A stretch of DNA of 64,000 bases from Opitutaceae bacterium TAV5 (GTDB lineage Bacteria > Verrucomicrobiota > Verrucomicrobiia > Opitutales > Opitutaceae), in NCBI GenBank assembly GCA_000242935.3, contig CP007053.1, forward strand, positions 4,511,001-4,575,000, in the 5' to 3' direction. Made by a program: the position numbers and the translations under genes. This document shows positions 50,172 through 60,522 of this stretch, one piece after another; positions within the stretch are counted from its first letter, which is position 1; every line of letters starts with the position of its first letter. Below the pieces are notes generated by a model. The model was not told where the DNA came from. It searched no databases and saw nothing but the letters and a program-made list of their open reading frames with translations.

Positions 50172-52187
50172 ATGCAACCAACCGATCCGGCAATCTTCAC
50201 CGGCGTGGAGCTGATCACGCTGATCTGCGCCACGCTGGTGACGGCGATTTTCCTGACACTCTCGCTGCGTGCCGGCTCCGCCGTGGTTGCGCCGCGCGCC
50301 AATGTCATTCTGGCATTGTGCGCGTTCATGTGGAGCCTGGGCGGTATCACGTCCAGCTTGCTGGAAGTCTTCGGCGCCTCCCCGGAAGACCGCTGGCTGC
50401 TGCTGGCGCAGGCGATGAAGATGGCGGGCGCGATCATCTGGATCGTGCCGATGATGGCGATCTGGCGGCCCTACGTGCAGCGCCCCTGGGAGCGGATCGG
50501 CCTGCGGCTGCTGCAAGGCGTCGCGTTGCTGGCGGCGCTGTTTTACCTCGTCACGTATCTGGCCGGAGCTTGGGGCGGGTGGTTTCCGGTGCCGCTGGCG
50601 CAACTGAAAGAGTCGTTTCGTTTCGTGATGGCCGCGAGCGGCGCGGGGATGCTGGTCATCAGCGGAAGCATCCGGAAAACGGAATCGCTGCCCCGGGTCA
50701 TCCGGGTCTCTTTCGGACTTGTCCTGGCGGGGATCCTCATCCTCACCCTCGGGCTCGGGTTGCGCGCCGTGTGCCCCTCGGGTGGCGTCACCGATACGCT
50801 GTCGTTGCTGATCGCCCTGGCGCCGCTGGTCATCCTGTGCGGAGCGCTTTTCCTGTATTCGAAGTTTCGATTCGCCGACTGCTTCATCCATCAAAGCCTC
50901 TTCATCGTCATGACCGCGATCGTTGCCAGCGTGATCGCGGTGTTCTCGCAGGCGAAGGGGGGCGTATGGCTGTGGACCGATCCGGACGGGCCGGAAGCGG
51001 TCCGGATTCTGTTCGCCGGGCTGGCGGTGACGATTCTGTCCGCCGGAACCATTGCGCTCGGCCGGATTCTCAACCGGCTGGTTGACCGCCATATTTTCCC
51101 CCCGCCCGATTACGGGCTCGTCATCGATCAGTTGCGCGAGCGGCTTGCAGCCCTTCGGGACGAGGAGGAAATCGGGCAGGCCGTCACCGCCACCGCGCGC
51201 GAGGTGCTGGACCTGGAGGACGTGCGGGTGGTGACGGTTTCGGAAGGGCTCGCGGTCTCGCTTCCACGGCGGTGCCCCCGCGGATTTGTCGAACTGGCGC
51301 CCGGCGATCCTTTGCACGGGTTGCTGCCGACGGCCGGCGTCGAGTTGCTGGTCCCCGTCCCCGATCGCGGGGAACTGACCCAAGTGCTGGCGATTGCTCC
51401 CGGGAGAAAACGCCGCGGCCTCGTCACGCACGAGATCGGGTTTTTGCGGGAAGTCGCCACCCGGATCAGTTCGCGCCGGGAATCGCTGCGCCATGAACGT
51501 GCCCTGCTCGAAAAACACCACCGCGAGGAGTTCCTGCTCCGGCAGGTGGTGGAGTCCGAATTGCGGGCGTTGCGCGCGCAGGTGAATCCCCATTTTCTCT
51601 TCAACTCGCTCAACACCCTCGCCGACCTCATCGTGACGGACACTGCCCGCGCCGAGACCATGACGTTGCGGCTTGCGCAGGTATTCCGTCACGTGCTCGC
51701 CCACTCGACCCGGCCGCTGGTTTCCGTCCAGGAGGAAATGGATTTCCTGCGCCGCTACCTGTACATCGAGGAGGCGCGTTTTGGCGAACGCTTGCGGGTG
51801 AGTTTCGAGATCGATCCGGAAACCGTGACCCGCGCCATTCCGTCGCTCATCCTGCAACCGCTGGTGGAAAACTCGCTCAAACACGGGCTCGGCCCGAAGC
51901 TCGGCGCCGGACACCTGCGGATCGCCGCGTCGAAGGATGCCGGTCACATCCGGCTTACGGTTGAGGATGACGGGGTCGGCAACGCCGCGGACGCTGTCCG
52001 CGACCCCGTTGTTGCCGCGCCGCGGCGTCCCGATTCGCCGGGCGTGGGTCTGGCCAACGTGCGACGCCGGCTCGAAGCCCTCTATGGCGGGCGCGCCTCG
52101 TTTGCGCTTGAAGCGCTCGCTCCGGCGGGCTGCCGGGCCACGCTGATGATTCCGTTCACCGACGAAGCCCTTCCCGCCACCGCATGA
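50172..52187 (+). CDS. LytS/YehU-type sensor histidine kinase
   Basis: 671 residues. Eight or so N-terminal helices (about 10-300) form a membrane sensor (LITLICATLVTAIFLTLSL, VILALCAFMWSLGGITSSLL), followed by a GAF-like linker (about 315-440). The kinase core is of the His_kinase (LytS) class: RAQVNPHFLFNSLNTLADLI, with the phospho-acceptor H474, and ATPase N box LILQPLVENSLKHGLG plus GVGLANVRRRLEALYG. It overlaps the response-regulator gene by 4 bases. Signal unknown; the membrane part resembles 7TM-type sensors. Confidence 0.9.
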   Translation: MQPTDPAIFTGVELITLICATLVTAIFLTLSLRAGSAVVAPRANVILALCAFMWSLGGITSSLLEVFGASPEDRWLLLAQAMKMAGAIIWIVPMMAIWRPYVQRPWERIGLRLLQGVALLAALFYLVTYLAGAWGGWFPVPLAQLKESFRFVMAASGAGMLVISGSIRKTESLPRVIRVSFGLVLAGILILTLGLGLRAVCPSGGVTDTLSLLIALAPLVILCGALFLYSKFRFADCFIHQSLFIVMTAIVASVIAVFSQAKGGVWLWTDPDGPEAVRILFAGLAVTILSAGTIALGRILNRLVDRHIFPPPDYGLVIDQLRERLAALRDEEEIGQAVTATAREVLDLEDVRVVTVSEGLAVSLPRRCPRGFVELAPGDPLHGLLPTAGVELLVPVPDRGELTQVLAIAPGRKRRGLVTHEIGFLREVATRISSRRESLRHERALLEKHHREEFLLRQVVESELRALRAQVNPHFLFNSLNTLADLIVTDTARAETMTLRLAQVFRHVLAHSTRPLVSVQEEMDFLRRYLYIEEARFGERLRVSFEIDPETVTRAIPSLILQPLVENSLKHGLGPKLGAGHLRIAASKDAGHIRLTVEDDGVGNAADAVRDPVVAAPRRPDSPGVGLANVRRRLEALYGGRASFALEALAPAGCRATLMIPFTDEALPATA

Positions 52188-52945
52188 AAGTTCTGATCGC
52201 AGATGACGAACCCTCGGCCCGCTCCCGCCTGCGCCGCCTGCTCGCCGGCGAGGCCGGCCTGGAAATTGCGGGCGAGGCGGCGGATGGCCTGGCCGTCGTG
52301 GCGATGGTGGAAAGCCTGCGGCCCGACCTCGTTTTTCTCGATATCGGGATGCCCGGTCTCAACGGCCTCGACGCCCTGCGCGCGCTGCCGGCCGGGCAGC
52401 CGCTGCCGCTGGTGATTTTTGTCACGGGCTACGACGAGTACGCGATGAGCGCGTTCAGGGAACACGCGCTCGCCTACCTGCTCAAGCCGGTCGACCGCGA
52501 GGACCTCGCGCTGGCGGTGGAACGCGCCCGCCGTCTGCACGCCTGGGCGGACGATGGCGGACGTGCGCGCCATGCGGTTGCGCGGCTCGCCGGTGAAGTG
52601 AAGCTGCCGCTGCGCCAGATCGTGGGCCGCCGGCAAGGCCGCGTGTTGCTCCTTCCGGTGGAGGGTATCCGGTATTTTTCCATTGACCAGGGGATCGTGA
52701 AGGCCCGGACGGAAACGGAGTCGTACAGTGTGAGTTTTCAGCTCGCCGAGCTGGAGAGCCGGCTGGAGGGAAGCCCGTTTTTCCGCGCCCGGCGCGAGGC
52801 TTTGGTCAACCTCGCGCACGTGCGGGAAATCCGCCCGTGGTTCCGGCGCGGGCTGTTGCTGGTGATGAACGATACGCCGGCCAGCGAGATTGTGGTGAGC
52901 GAGCGTCAGATTCCCGCCTTGCGGCAGGTGATGCCGGGACTGTGA
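52184..52945 (+). CDS. LytTR family response regulator
   Basis: 253 residues. A receiver domain (MKVLIADDEPSARSRLRRLL, phospho-acceptor D53 in VFLDIGMPGLNGLDAL, YLLKPVDREDLALAV) is followed by a LytTR DNA-binding domain from about 140 (GRVLLLPVEGIRYFSIDQG, RARREALVNLAHVREIRPWF). The ATG overlaps the kinase stop (ATGA), so the pair is translationally coupled. It ends 9 bases before the convergent ureC gene; no terminator hairpin is visible in that gap. Confidence 0.92.
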   Translation: MKVLIADDEPSARSRLRRLLAGEAGLEIAGEAADGLAVVAMVESLRPDLVFLDIGMPGLNGLDALRALPAGQPLPLVIFVTGYDEYAMSAFREHALAYLLKPVDREDLALAVERARRLHAWADDGGRARHAVARLAGEVKLPLRQIVGRRQGRVLLLPVEGIRYFSIDQGIVKARTETESYSVSFQLAELESRLEGSPFFRARREALVNLAHVREIRPWFRRGLLLVMNDTPASEIVVSERQIPALRQVMPGL

Positions 52946-52954
52946 AGAGGCGCC

Positions 52955-54730
<1,776 letters not shown>

Positions 54731-54732
54731 GG

Positions 54733-54800
54733 GAGAGGGCGGAGGATGGAGGGCGGAGGATGGGAGATATGGGAAGATGTAGGAGTAATGGGAGTTATGG
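54733..54800. repeat. Degenerate ATGGGAG-type spacer repeat
   Basis: The gap between ureB and ureC is built from short purine-rich units (GGAGGATGGAGGGCGGAGGA, GGAGATATGGGAAGATGTAG, TAATGGGAGTTATGGGG). The same kind of units fills the ureA-urtE spacer and encodes the C-terminal tail of the HyfF-like protein. Confidence 0.55.
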
Positions 54801-55124
54801 GGCGGCTGTCGGGGAAAGGGGGCCGTTGACGAGGGCGTTGAGACCGTAGACCTCGCGGGCGCCGGCGAGGGCGACGAGGTGGACGGTTTTGGTGTCGCCG
54901 GCCTCGAAGCGGACGGCCGTGCCGGCCGGGATGTCGAGGCGGTAACCGCGGGCCGCGGCGCGGTCGAAGGCGAGGGCGCGGTTGACTTCGTAAAAGTGGA
55001 AATGCGAGCCGACCTGGATGGGGCGGTCGCCGGTGTTGGCCACGTCGAGCGTGACGGTGGCGAGGTTCTGATTGGCCTCGAGCGGAGGGGCGTCGGGAGC
55101 GGTGATGATTTCTCCGGGAATCAT
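54795..55124 (-). CDS. ureB: Urease subunit beta
   Basis: 109 residues from ATG 55124, the standard start ([13 protein letters not shown]). Conserved beta-subunit sequence: [57 protein letters not shown]. An upstream in-frame ATG at 55163 would add 13 residues encoded at the edge of palindrome D and is less likely. It forms the urease core with UreA and UreC. About 170 bases, mostly repeat D, separate it from ureA. Confidence 0.96.
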   Translation of the reverse strand: MIPGEIITAPDAPPLEANQNLATVTLDVANTGDRPIQVGSHFHFYEVNRALAFDRAAARGYRLDIPAGTAVRFEAGDTKTVHLVALAGAREVYGLNALVNGPLSPTAAP

Positions 55125-55148
55125 GGGAACAGGGCGGTGCGTTTTTTT

Positions 55149-55245
55149 AACCACGGATTTCACGGATCAGAGTTTCGATACTTCGATCCTGCGACGCTTC
55201 GACACTGCGAAGGTTTTATCCGTGAGATCCGTGTAATCCGTGGTT
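55149..55245. repeat. Long-arm palindromic element D (type AACCACGGATT)
   Basis: Left arm AACCACGGATTTCACGGAT (55149-55167) is mirrored by GATCCGTGTAATCCGTGGTT at the right end. The 50-base centre has internal TTCGATACTTCGATCC repeats. It fills the ureA-ureB gap, so the urease operon is transcribed through it. Confidence 0.75.
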
Positions 55246-55292
55246 GGTTTGGTGGTTTGGGTTTCAGTCTTCAGGGTTTCGACCCTTCGCTT

Positions 55293-55595
55293 TTATCGGA
55301 TCGGGTTGTGGACGGTGACGAGTTTGGTGCCGTCGGGGAAGGTGGCTTCGACTTGCACGTCGTGGATCATCTCGGGGACGCCTTCCATGACATCGTCGCG
55401 TTTGAGGAGCGTGGTGCCGTGGCTCATGAGATCGGCGACGCTGCGGCCGTCGCGGGCGCCTTCGATGATCTCGTAGGTGATGATCGCAATGGCTTCCGGG
55501 TAGTTGAGTTTCAGGCCGCGCGCCTGTCGGCGGCGGGCGAGGTCGGCGGCGACGACGATGAGGAGTTTTTCACGTTCGCGGGGCGTCAGGTGCAT
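55293..55595 (-). CDS. ureA: Urease subunit gamma
   Basis: The 100-residue small subunit with the canonical start [20 protein letters not shown], then [40 protein letters not shown] and [18 protein letters not shown]. Full family length. It is the first urease structural gene, 45 bases after the urtE stop codon, so urea uptake and hydrolysis genes appear to form one transcription unit. Confidence 0.96.
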   Translation of the reverse strand: MHLTPREREKLLIVVAADLARRRQARGLKLNYPEAIAIITYEIIEGARDGRSVADLMSHGTTLLKRDDVMEGVPEMIHDVQVEATFPDGTKLVTVHNPIR

Positions 55596-55640
55596 GGATG
55601 GGAGATATGGGAGGGATGGGAGCTATGGGAGATATGGGAA
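55596..55640. repeat. Degenerate ATGGGAG-type spacer repeat
   Basis: The 45-base gap between urtE and ureA is GGATGGGAGATATGGGAG with further units (GGATGGGAGC, TATGGGAGATATGGGA), i.e. nearly pure tandem copies of (A/T)ATGGGAG. No ribosome-binding site other than the GGAG units themselves is visible. Confidence 0.55.
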
Positions 55641-56414
55641 TCAGACCTGGAGGTGTTCGCGGACGATGTCGTCGGTGAGGGCGGCGATGGGGCCGGCGTA
55701 GGTGATGGCACCGCGGTCCATCGCATAAAAACGGTCGGCGACGTCGCGGCAGAAATCGACGTACTGCTCGACGAGGAGAATGGAAAGCTCGCCCTTGAGT
55801 TTTTTCAGGGTGTCGCCGATTTCGTCGATGATCGAGGGCTGGATGCCTTCGGTGGGTTCGTCGAGGATGAGGAGCTTCGGGCGCGTGAGGAGGGCGCGGG
55901 CGATGGCGAGCTGCTGTTGCTGTCCGCCGGAGAGGACACCGCCTTTGCGGGAGGCCATCGACTTGAGCACAGGGAAGAGCGTGTAAACACGGTCGAGGTC
56001 GGGCTGGCCGGCGGCGCCGAGGCGGCCGTGGACGGCGAGACCGACGCGAAGGTTTTCCTCGATGGTGAGGTGCGGAAAAATATCGCGGCCTTGCGGGACG
56101 TAACCGATTCCGGCGCGGGCGCGGACGTCGGTGCGCTGGTTTTTGAGGGCGTGGCCGTCGAGGCTGATCGTGCCGGCGCGAACCGGAAGCAGGCCCATGA
56201 TGCAGCGCAGCGTGGTGGTCTTGCCCACGCCGTTGCGACCCATCAGGCAGACGACCTCGCTGGGACGGACGTCGAGGGTGACACCGCGCAGGATGCGGGA
56301 GCCGCCGATGTTGGCCTCGACGCCGGCGAGCGCGAGCACGGGCGGCGGGGACGACGATGTCGCCGGTTCAGTGTTCGGGGTCCGCAGTTCAGGGTTGTCG
56401 GAAACGGGTGGCAT
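55641..56414 (-). CDS. urtE: Urea ABC transporter ATP-binding subunit UrtE
   Basis: 257 residues from ATG 56414. LivF-type ATPase: Walker A GRNGVGKTT, RAGIGYVPQGRDIFPHLTI, signature LSGGQQQQLAIARALL and Walker B KLLILDEPTEGIQPSIIDEI; the last stretch is characteristic of UrtE. The first 26 residues (SDNPELRTPNTEPATSSS) are not part of the usual fold and appear to come from an intergenic-type repeat read in frame (56363-56402). Energises urea import with UrtD. Confidence 0.93.
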   Translation of the reverse strand: MPPVSDNPELRTPNTEPATSSSPPPVLALAGVEANIGGSRILRGVTLDVRPSEVVCLMGRNGVGKTTTLRCIMGLLPVRAGTISLDGHALKNQRTDVRARAGIGYVPQGRDIFPHLTIEENLRVGLAVHGRLGAAGQPDLDRVYTLFPVLKSMASRKGGVLSGGQQQQLAIARALLTRPKLLILDEPTEGIQPSIIDEIGDTLKKLKGELSILLVEQYVDFCRDVADRFYAMDRGAITYAGPIAALTDDIVREHLQV

Positions 56415-56425
56415 TGCTGGAGATT

Positions 56426-57196
56426 TCACTTGCCGCGGCCGAGGTAAACCTCGCGGACTTTCGGGTTTTGCTGGACGTCGTCGAAATTGCCTTCGCAGAG
56501 GATGCTGCCCTGGTGAAGGACGCTGACCTTGCGGCCCTGGGCGATCTGTTTGACGAAGGTCATGTCGTGCTCGATGACGACGAGACTGTGTTTTTCGGCG
56601 AGGCTGACAAGGAGTTCGCCCGTGCGGTGGGTTTCCTCGTCGGTCATGCCGGCGGCGGGTTCGTCGACGAGGAGGAGGCGGGGCTCCTGGGCGAGGAGCA
56701 TGGCGATCTCGAGCCACTGTTTCTGGCCGTGCGAGAGTTCGCCGGCGAGGCGGGAGGATTGTGTATCGAGGCGGACAAGACGCAGGAGCTCGTCGATGCG
56801 ATCGGCGTGTTCGCGGGGGACGCGGCGGGTGAGGGAGGCGAAGACACCGCGTTTGGCGCGGATGGAAAGGCGGACGTTGTCCCAGACGGTGAGCTGGACG
56901 TAAACGGAAGGGGTCTGGAACTTGCGACCGATGCCGAGTCCGTTGATGGCGCATTCGTCGAGCGCGGTGAGATCGGTGTCGCCGAATTCGATCTTGCCGG
57001 TGTCGGGCTTGGCGCGGCCGGTGAGCAGGTCGAAGAAGGTGGATTTGCCGGCGCCGTTGGGTCCGATGACGGTGCGGAGCTCGCCGGAATCCAGGTAGAA
57101 GTTGAGTCCGTTGATGGCGCGGAAGCCGTCGTAGGTCTTGGTGACGTCCTCGACAGTGAGGAGAACGGGGCGCGGATGGGTGGTGAGCGGGACCAT
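56426..57196 (-). CDS. urtD: Urea ABC transporter ATP-binding subunit UrtD
   Basis: 256 residues from ATG 57196. LivG-type ATPase: VTKTYDGFRAINGLNFYLDS, Walker A IGPNGAGKSTFFDLLTG, the family-typical GIGRKFQTPSVY and ELSHGQKQWLEIAMLLAQEP, and Walker B LLLVDEPAAGMTDEETHRTG. The gene ends 11 bases before urtE. The 53-base spacer ahead of it consists of GCTGAAA-type units. Confidence 0.94.
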   Translation of the reverse strand: MVPLTTHPRPVLLTVEDVTKTYDGFRAINGLNFYLDSGELRTVIGPNGAGKSTFFDLLTGRAKPDTGKIEFGDTDLTALDECAINGLGIGRKFQTPSVYVQLTVWDNVRLSIRAKRGVFASLTRRVPREHADRIDELLRLVRLDTQSSRLAGELSHGQKQWLEIAMLLAQEPRLLLVDEPAAGMTDEETHRTGELLVSLAEKHSLVVIEHDMTFVKQIAQGRKVSVLHQGSILCEGNFDDVQQNPKVREVYLGRGK

Positions 57197-57249
57197 TTTC
57201 GGAAAAGCTGAAACGCTGAAAACTGAAAAGCTGAAACGGGAACCGGTAT

Positions 57250-58452
57250 TCAGGTGGAGCCGGGTTTGTGGCCGGGTGCGCTCGCGGGCGTGGCGACGGG
57301 CGGCGTGCTGTCGACGGGAGCGGCGGGTTCGGAGACAGGGGTGCCGCTGCGGCGGCGGGAGAGCCAGGCTCGGATGCGCCCCGGGATGCTGACGATGCCG
57401 CCGGGCAGGAGCAGCACGACCACGATGAAGAGCGCGGCCATGATGAAGAGCCAGAGCTCGGGCGCGGCGCGGGTGGCCCAGCTCTTGAGGGCGTTGACGC
57501 CGACGGCGCCGATGATGGGGCCGAGGAGCGTGCCGCGTCCGCCGACCGCCACCCAGACGACGGCCTCGAGGGATTTGTCGGGCGTCATTTCGGAGGGATT
57601 GATGATGCCGACCTGGGCGACGTAGAGCGAGCCGCCGAGGCCGCTGGTCATGGCGGCGAGGACGAAGACGAAGAGTTTGTAGCGCCCGGTGTCGTATCCG
57701 GAAAACCGGACGCGGTTTTCGCCGTCGCGGATGGCTTGCAGGATCTGGCCGGCCTTGGTGCGGGTGAGCCAGCGGAAGAAAAAGAAAACGGCGGCGAGCG
57801 TGAGAATGGAAGCGATGTAGAGGCCGCGGCGGGTGGCGGCGTCGTTGATGTCGAAACCGAGAATTTTTTTGAAATCGGTGAGCCCGTTGTTGCCGCCGAA
57901 GCCGAAGTCGTTGCGGAAAAACATGAGCGCGGCGGCATAGGTGAGCGCCTGGGTGAGGATGGAGAAGTAGACGCCCTTCATGCGCGAGCGGAAGGCGAGG
58001 TAGCCGAAGACCCAGGCGAGCGCGCCGGGAACGGCGAAGACCATGAGCAGCGCGAACGTGAAACTGTAGAAGGGCTGCCAGTGGAGGGGGATTTTTTCGT
58101 AGCCGAGGAAGACCATGAAGTCCGGCATGTCGTTCTTGTACTGGCCGAGCTTGCCGATCATGAGGATGAGGTACATGCCCATGGCGTAGCCGCCGAGCGC
58201 GAAGAAGAGCGCCTGGCCGAGGCTGAGGATGCCGGTGAAACCCCAGAGGAGATCGATGCCGAGGGCGAGGATCGCGAGCGTGGCGTATTTGCCGTAGAGG
58301 TTGAGCGTGAAGTTGCTGACGTGCAGCGTGTGGCCGGAGGGGAAGGCGATGTTGCAGACCGGGAGGATGACCGCGAGGACGAGGAGGACGGCGGCGAAGG
58401 CGGTCCACTGGAGCGGAGTGAAGAGGGAGGAGGTGGTGCGCGCGGGAGTCAC
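57250..58452 (-). CDS. urtC: Urea ABC transporter permease UrtC
   Basis: 400 residues from a GTG start at 58452 (GTGACTCCCGCGCGC). LivM-type permease with about ten helices: LAILALGIDLLWGFTGILSL, GQALFFALGGYAMGMYLILM, FGFGGNNGLTDFKKILGFD and AVVWVAVGGRGTLLGPIIGA. The 35-residue C-terminal tail is Pro/Ala-rich and cytoplasmic. It forms the channel with UrtB. Confidence 0.93.
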   Translation of the reverse strand: MTPARTTSSLFTPLQWTAFAAVLLVLAVILPVCNIAFPSGHTLHVSNFTLNLYGKYATLAILALGIDLLWGFTGILSLGQALFFALGGYAMGMYLILMIGKLGQYKNDMPDFMVFLGYEKIPLHWQPFYSFTFALLMVFAVPGALAWVFGYLAFRSRMKGVYFSILTQALTYAAALMFFRNDFGFGGNNGLTDFKKILGFDINDAATRRGLYIASILTLAAVFFFFRWLTRTKAGQILQAIRDGENRVRFSGYDTGRYKLFVFVLAAMTSGLGGSLYVAQVGIINPSEMTPDKSLEAVVWVAVGGRGTLLGPIIGAVGVNALKSWATRAAPELWLFIMAALFIVVVLLLPGGIVSIPGRIRAWLSRRRSGTPVSEPAAPVDSTPPVATPASAPGHKPGST

Positions 58453-58506
58453 AAGTGGTACGGTGCTTTTACGGGTCTCACGGGGCCGGCTGGCGGGCCC
58501 ATGTTT

Positions 58507-60213
58507 TCAGTCCAGGCTGCGGTTGCGGGTGGGGAAGAGGCCGCCGGGTTTCCACTGCAGGAAGAGGATGATGGCGACGAGGACGAGGATCTTGCCCATG
58601 ACGGCGCCGAGGAAGGGTTGCAGGATCTGGTCGATGGAGCCGATGCCGAGCGCGGCGTAAACGGTGCCGGCAAGGCTGCCGACGCCGCCGGAGACGACGA
58701 CCATGAAACAGTCGACGATGTGCGACTGGCCGAGGCCGGGGCCGACATTGCCGATCTGCGCGAGGCAGGCACCGGCGAGACCGGCGAGGCCGGAGCCGAA
58801 GGCGAAGGTGAGCATGTTGACGCGTTCGGTGCGCACGCCCATGCACGAGGCCATGGCGCGGTTTTGCGTGACGGCGCGGATGTAGAGGCCGAAGCGCGTG
58901 CGGTTGAGCAGGAGCCAGGCGCCGGCCACCACGACGACGGCGAAGGCGATCACGAAAATGCGGTTGTAGGTGAGGGTGAGGTCGGCGATCTCGATGTTGC
59001 CGCGCAACCAGGCGGGGCTGTTGATCTGGACATTGGCCGGGCCGAAGACCGTGCGGAAACCCTGCTGGAGGGCGAGCGACACGCCCCAGGTGGCGAGCAG
59101 GCTTTCGAGCGGGCGGCGGTAGAGCCACTGGATGACGCTGCGTTCGAGGACGAGCCCGACCAGCGCTGCGGCAAGGAACGAGATAGGCAGGGCGGCGAGG
59201 AAGTAGTAGTTGTAACCGGCGCCGCTGGCGCCAAACCAGCCGGCGAAGAGATTTTGCGTGACGTAGGTGGCGTAGGCGCCGACGACCATGATCTCGCCGT
59301 GCGCCATGTTGATGACCCCCATCAGGCCGTAGGTGATGGCGAGGCCGAGCGCGGTGACGAGAAGCACGGAGCTGAGGCTGAGGCCGCGAAAGGCGGTGCC
59401 CCAGAAATTGACCCACATGTAGTGATGTTCGATGGACGTGATGGCGGTGCGGGCGGCGCGGACAAGGGCGGGTGAAAGCGTGGGGTCGGCGGGTCGCACG
59501 TCCCCGCGCGCGACGATCTCCTTGAGCTGGGTGACGACGCCGAGGTGGTGGCTCGCCTGGAGTTGCTGGATGGCGGCGATCTTTTCGGTGTCGTTGCCGT
59601 TTTTCAGGTTGATGAGGGCGACGCCGTCGCCGAGCGCGCGACGGACGGCGCGTTTTTTTTCGCGGGTGAGGCGCGTTTCGAGGAGGGGGAGGTAGTCGGG
59701 CCGCTGCGTCATGCCGAGGCGCTCGGCGGCGGCGCGGCGGACGGCGGGGGAAGGATCGGCGAGATCGACGACCTGGCTGACATCGCGGATGGCGCGGCGG
59801 ATGGCGGCATTGGTCTCGATGGAGGTGACCGCCTTGGCCTGGAAGGCGAGGGGAGCAGGTTCGGCATCGGGAGCGGCGGCGGGGTCGGCCGGAGCGGTGA
59901 GCGGCTGGCCGGTTTCGATGGAAAGGGCATTGCGGGTGCCGTCGGGGTTGGCGGTGGCGGAGAGGGTGAACGGGATGCGTTGCCCGTCGGGCGTGGTGTG
60001 GATATAAATCTCGCCGGAACGCCAGGCCTCGAGGGTGGGGCGGATGCGGGCGTCTTCCTCGTTGAGCAGGGAACGGATTTGCGCGGGCTGTTCAGCGGGC
60101 GGCGCGAGCAGGACACGGATGAGGGCGCTGTCTTCGGCGGAAGCCCGGCTCGCGAAAAGAATCGCAACCGGAAGAAGGAAAAACAGGCGGGGAATGGAAC
60201 GGATAAAAATCAC
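58507..60213 (-). CDS. urtB: Urea ABC transporter permease UrtB with N-terminal extracytoplasmic domain
   Basis: 568 residues from a GTG start at 60213 that gives a proper signal sequence (FIRSIPRLFFLLPVAILFAS); a longer open frame upstream crosses repeats. About residues 30-270 are a hydrophilic region with HEAT-like helices (AVRRAAAERLGMTQRPDYLP) found in many UrtB proteins. The LivH-type permease follows: LGLAITYGLMGVINMAHGEI, GLVLERSVIQWLYRRPLES, NRAMASCMGVRTERVNMLTF and GGVGSLAGTVYAALGIGSID. Confidence 0.92.
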   Translation of the reverse strand: MIFIRSIPRLFFLLPVAILFASRASAEDSALIRVLLAPPAEQPAQIRSLLNEEDARIRPTLEAWRSGEIYIHTTPDGQRIPFTLSATANPDGTRNALSIETGQPLTAPADPAAAPDAEPAPLAFQAKAVTSIETNAAIRRAIRDVSQVVDLADPSPAVRRAAAERLGMTQRPDYLPLLETRLTREKKRAVRRALGDGVALINLKNGNDTEKIAAIQQLQASHHLGVVTQLKEIVARGDVRPADPTLSPALVRAARTAITSIEHHYMWVNFWGTAFRGLSLSSVLLVTALGLAITYGLMGVINMAHGEIMVVGAYATYVTQNLFAGWFGASGAGYNYYFLAALPISFLAAALVGLVLERSVIQWLYRRPLESLLATWGVSLALQQGFRTVFGPANVQINSPAWLRGNIEIADLTLTYNRIFVIAFAVVVVAGAWLLLNRTRFGLYIRAVTQNRAMASCMGVRTERVNMLTFAFGSGLAGLAGACLAQIGNVGPGLGQSHIVDCFMVVVSGGVGSLAGTVYAALGIGSIDQILQPFLGAVMGKILVLVAIILFLQWKPGGLFPTRNRSLD

Positions 60214-60272
60214 GGTCAATGACGGAACACGGAACAACAAGCAGGTAGCGCGCCTGGCGCCGGAGATCGGGG

Positions 60273-60310
60273 AAAAAAACGGGGACGGGTCTGGAAGAGC
60301 CCGTCCCCGT
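60273..60310 (-). terminator. Intrinsic terminator-like hairpin after urtA
   Basis: Read on the minus strand, ACGGGGACGGG (60310-60300) pairs perfectly with CCCGTCCCCGT (60289-60279) around a 10-base loop and is followed directly by TTTTTTT. This is a textbook rho-independent terminator in the direction of urtA transcription, placed before urtB, so partial read-through would be needed to express the rest of the operon. Confidence 0.7.
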
Positions 60311-60399
60311 GCAACAACAACTACAAACCAGGGAAACAAGATGATCTCATTCCCCAAACTGGAGGTGCGGGATGGCAGGAAGAGAGGGCGCGGGGGGCG

Positions 60400-60513
60400 A
60401 CGCTTCGCGTCGTCACCACAGGCCTTTTCCGGCTGGAAAAGTCGAGGCCTGTGGCCTACGTAGCGGCATGCCTCTGTGCATGCCATCTGATGCGGGCGGG
60501 ACGCCCGCGCCAC
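60400..60513. repeat. GC-rich palindromic repeats downstream of urtA
   Basis: Several small hairpins follow one another: GACGCTTCGCGTC near 60400, CACAGGCC mirrored by GGCCTGTG (about 60417-60454), GCATGCCTCTGTGCATGC (about 60466-60483), and GCGGGCGGGACGCCCGC (60492-60508). The last is the same unit as in the cluster at 21866-22142. Confidence 0.65.
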
Positions 60514-60522
60514 TCCTCCTTC

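Larger units (their letters stand above)
60214..60522 (-). other. urtA-urtB intercistronic region (terminator-like hairpin plus repeats)
   Basis: This 309-base gap has no gene. From the urtA side it holds GC-rich palindromes (60400-60513), then about 80 bases with no feature, then a terminator-like hairpin (60273-60310) close to urtB. It probably sets the ratio of binding protein to permease. Confidence 0.5.

Noticed and set aside
60214-60513. Longer UrtB start upstream of the GTG at 60213
   Set aside because: It would be encoded by the terminator hairpin and GC-rich repeats and would bury the signal sequence.
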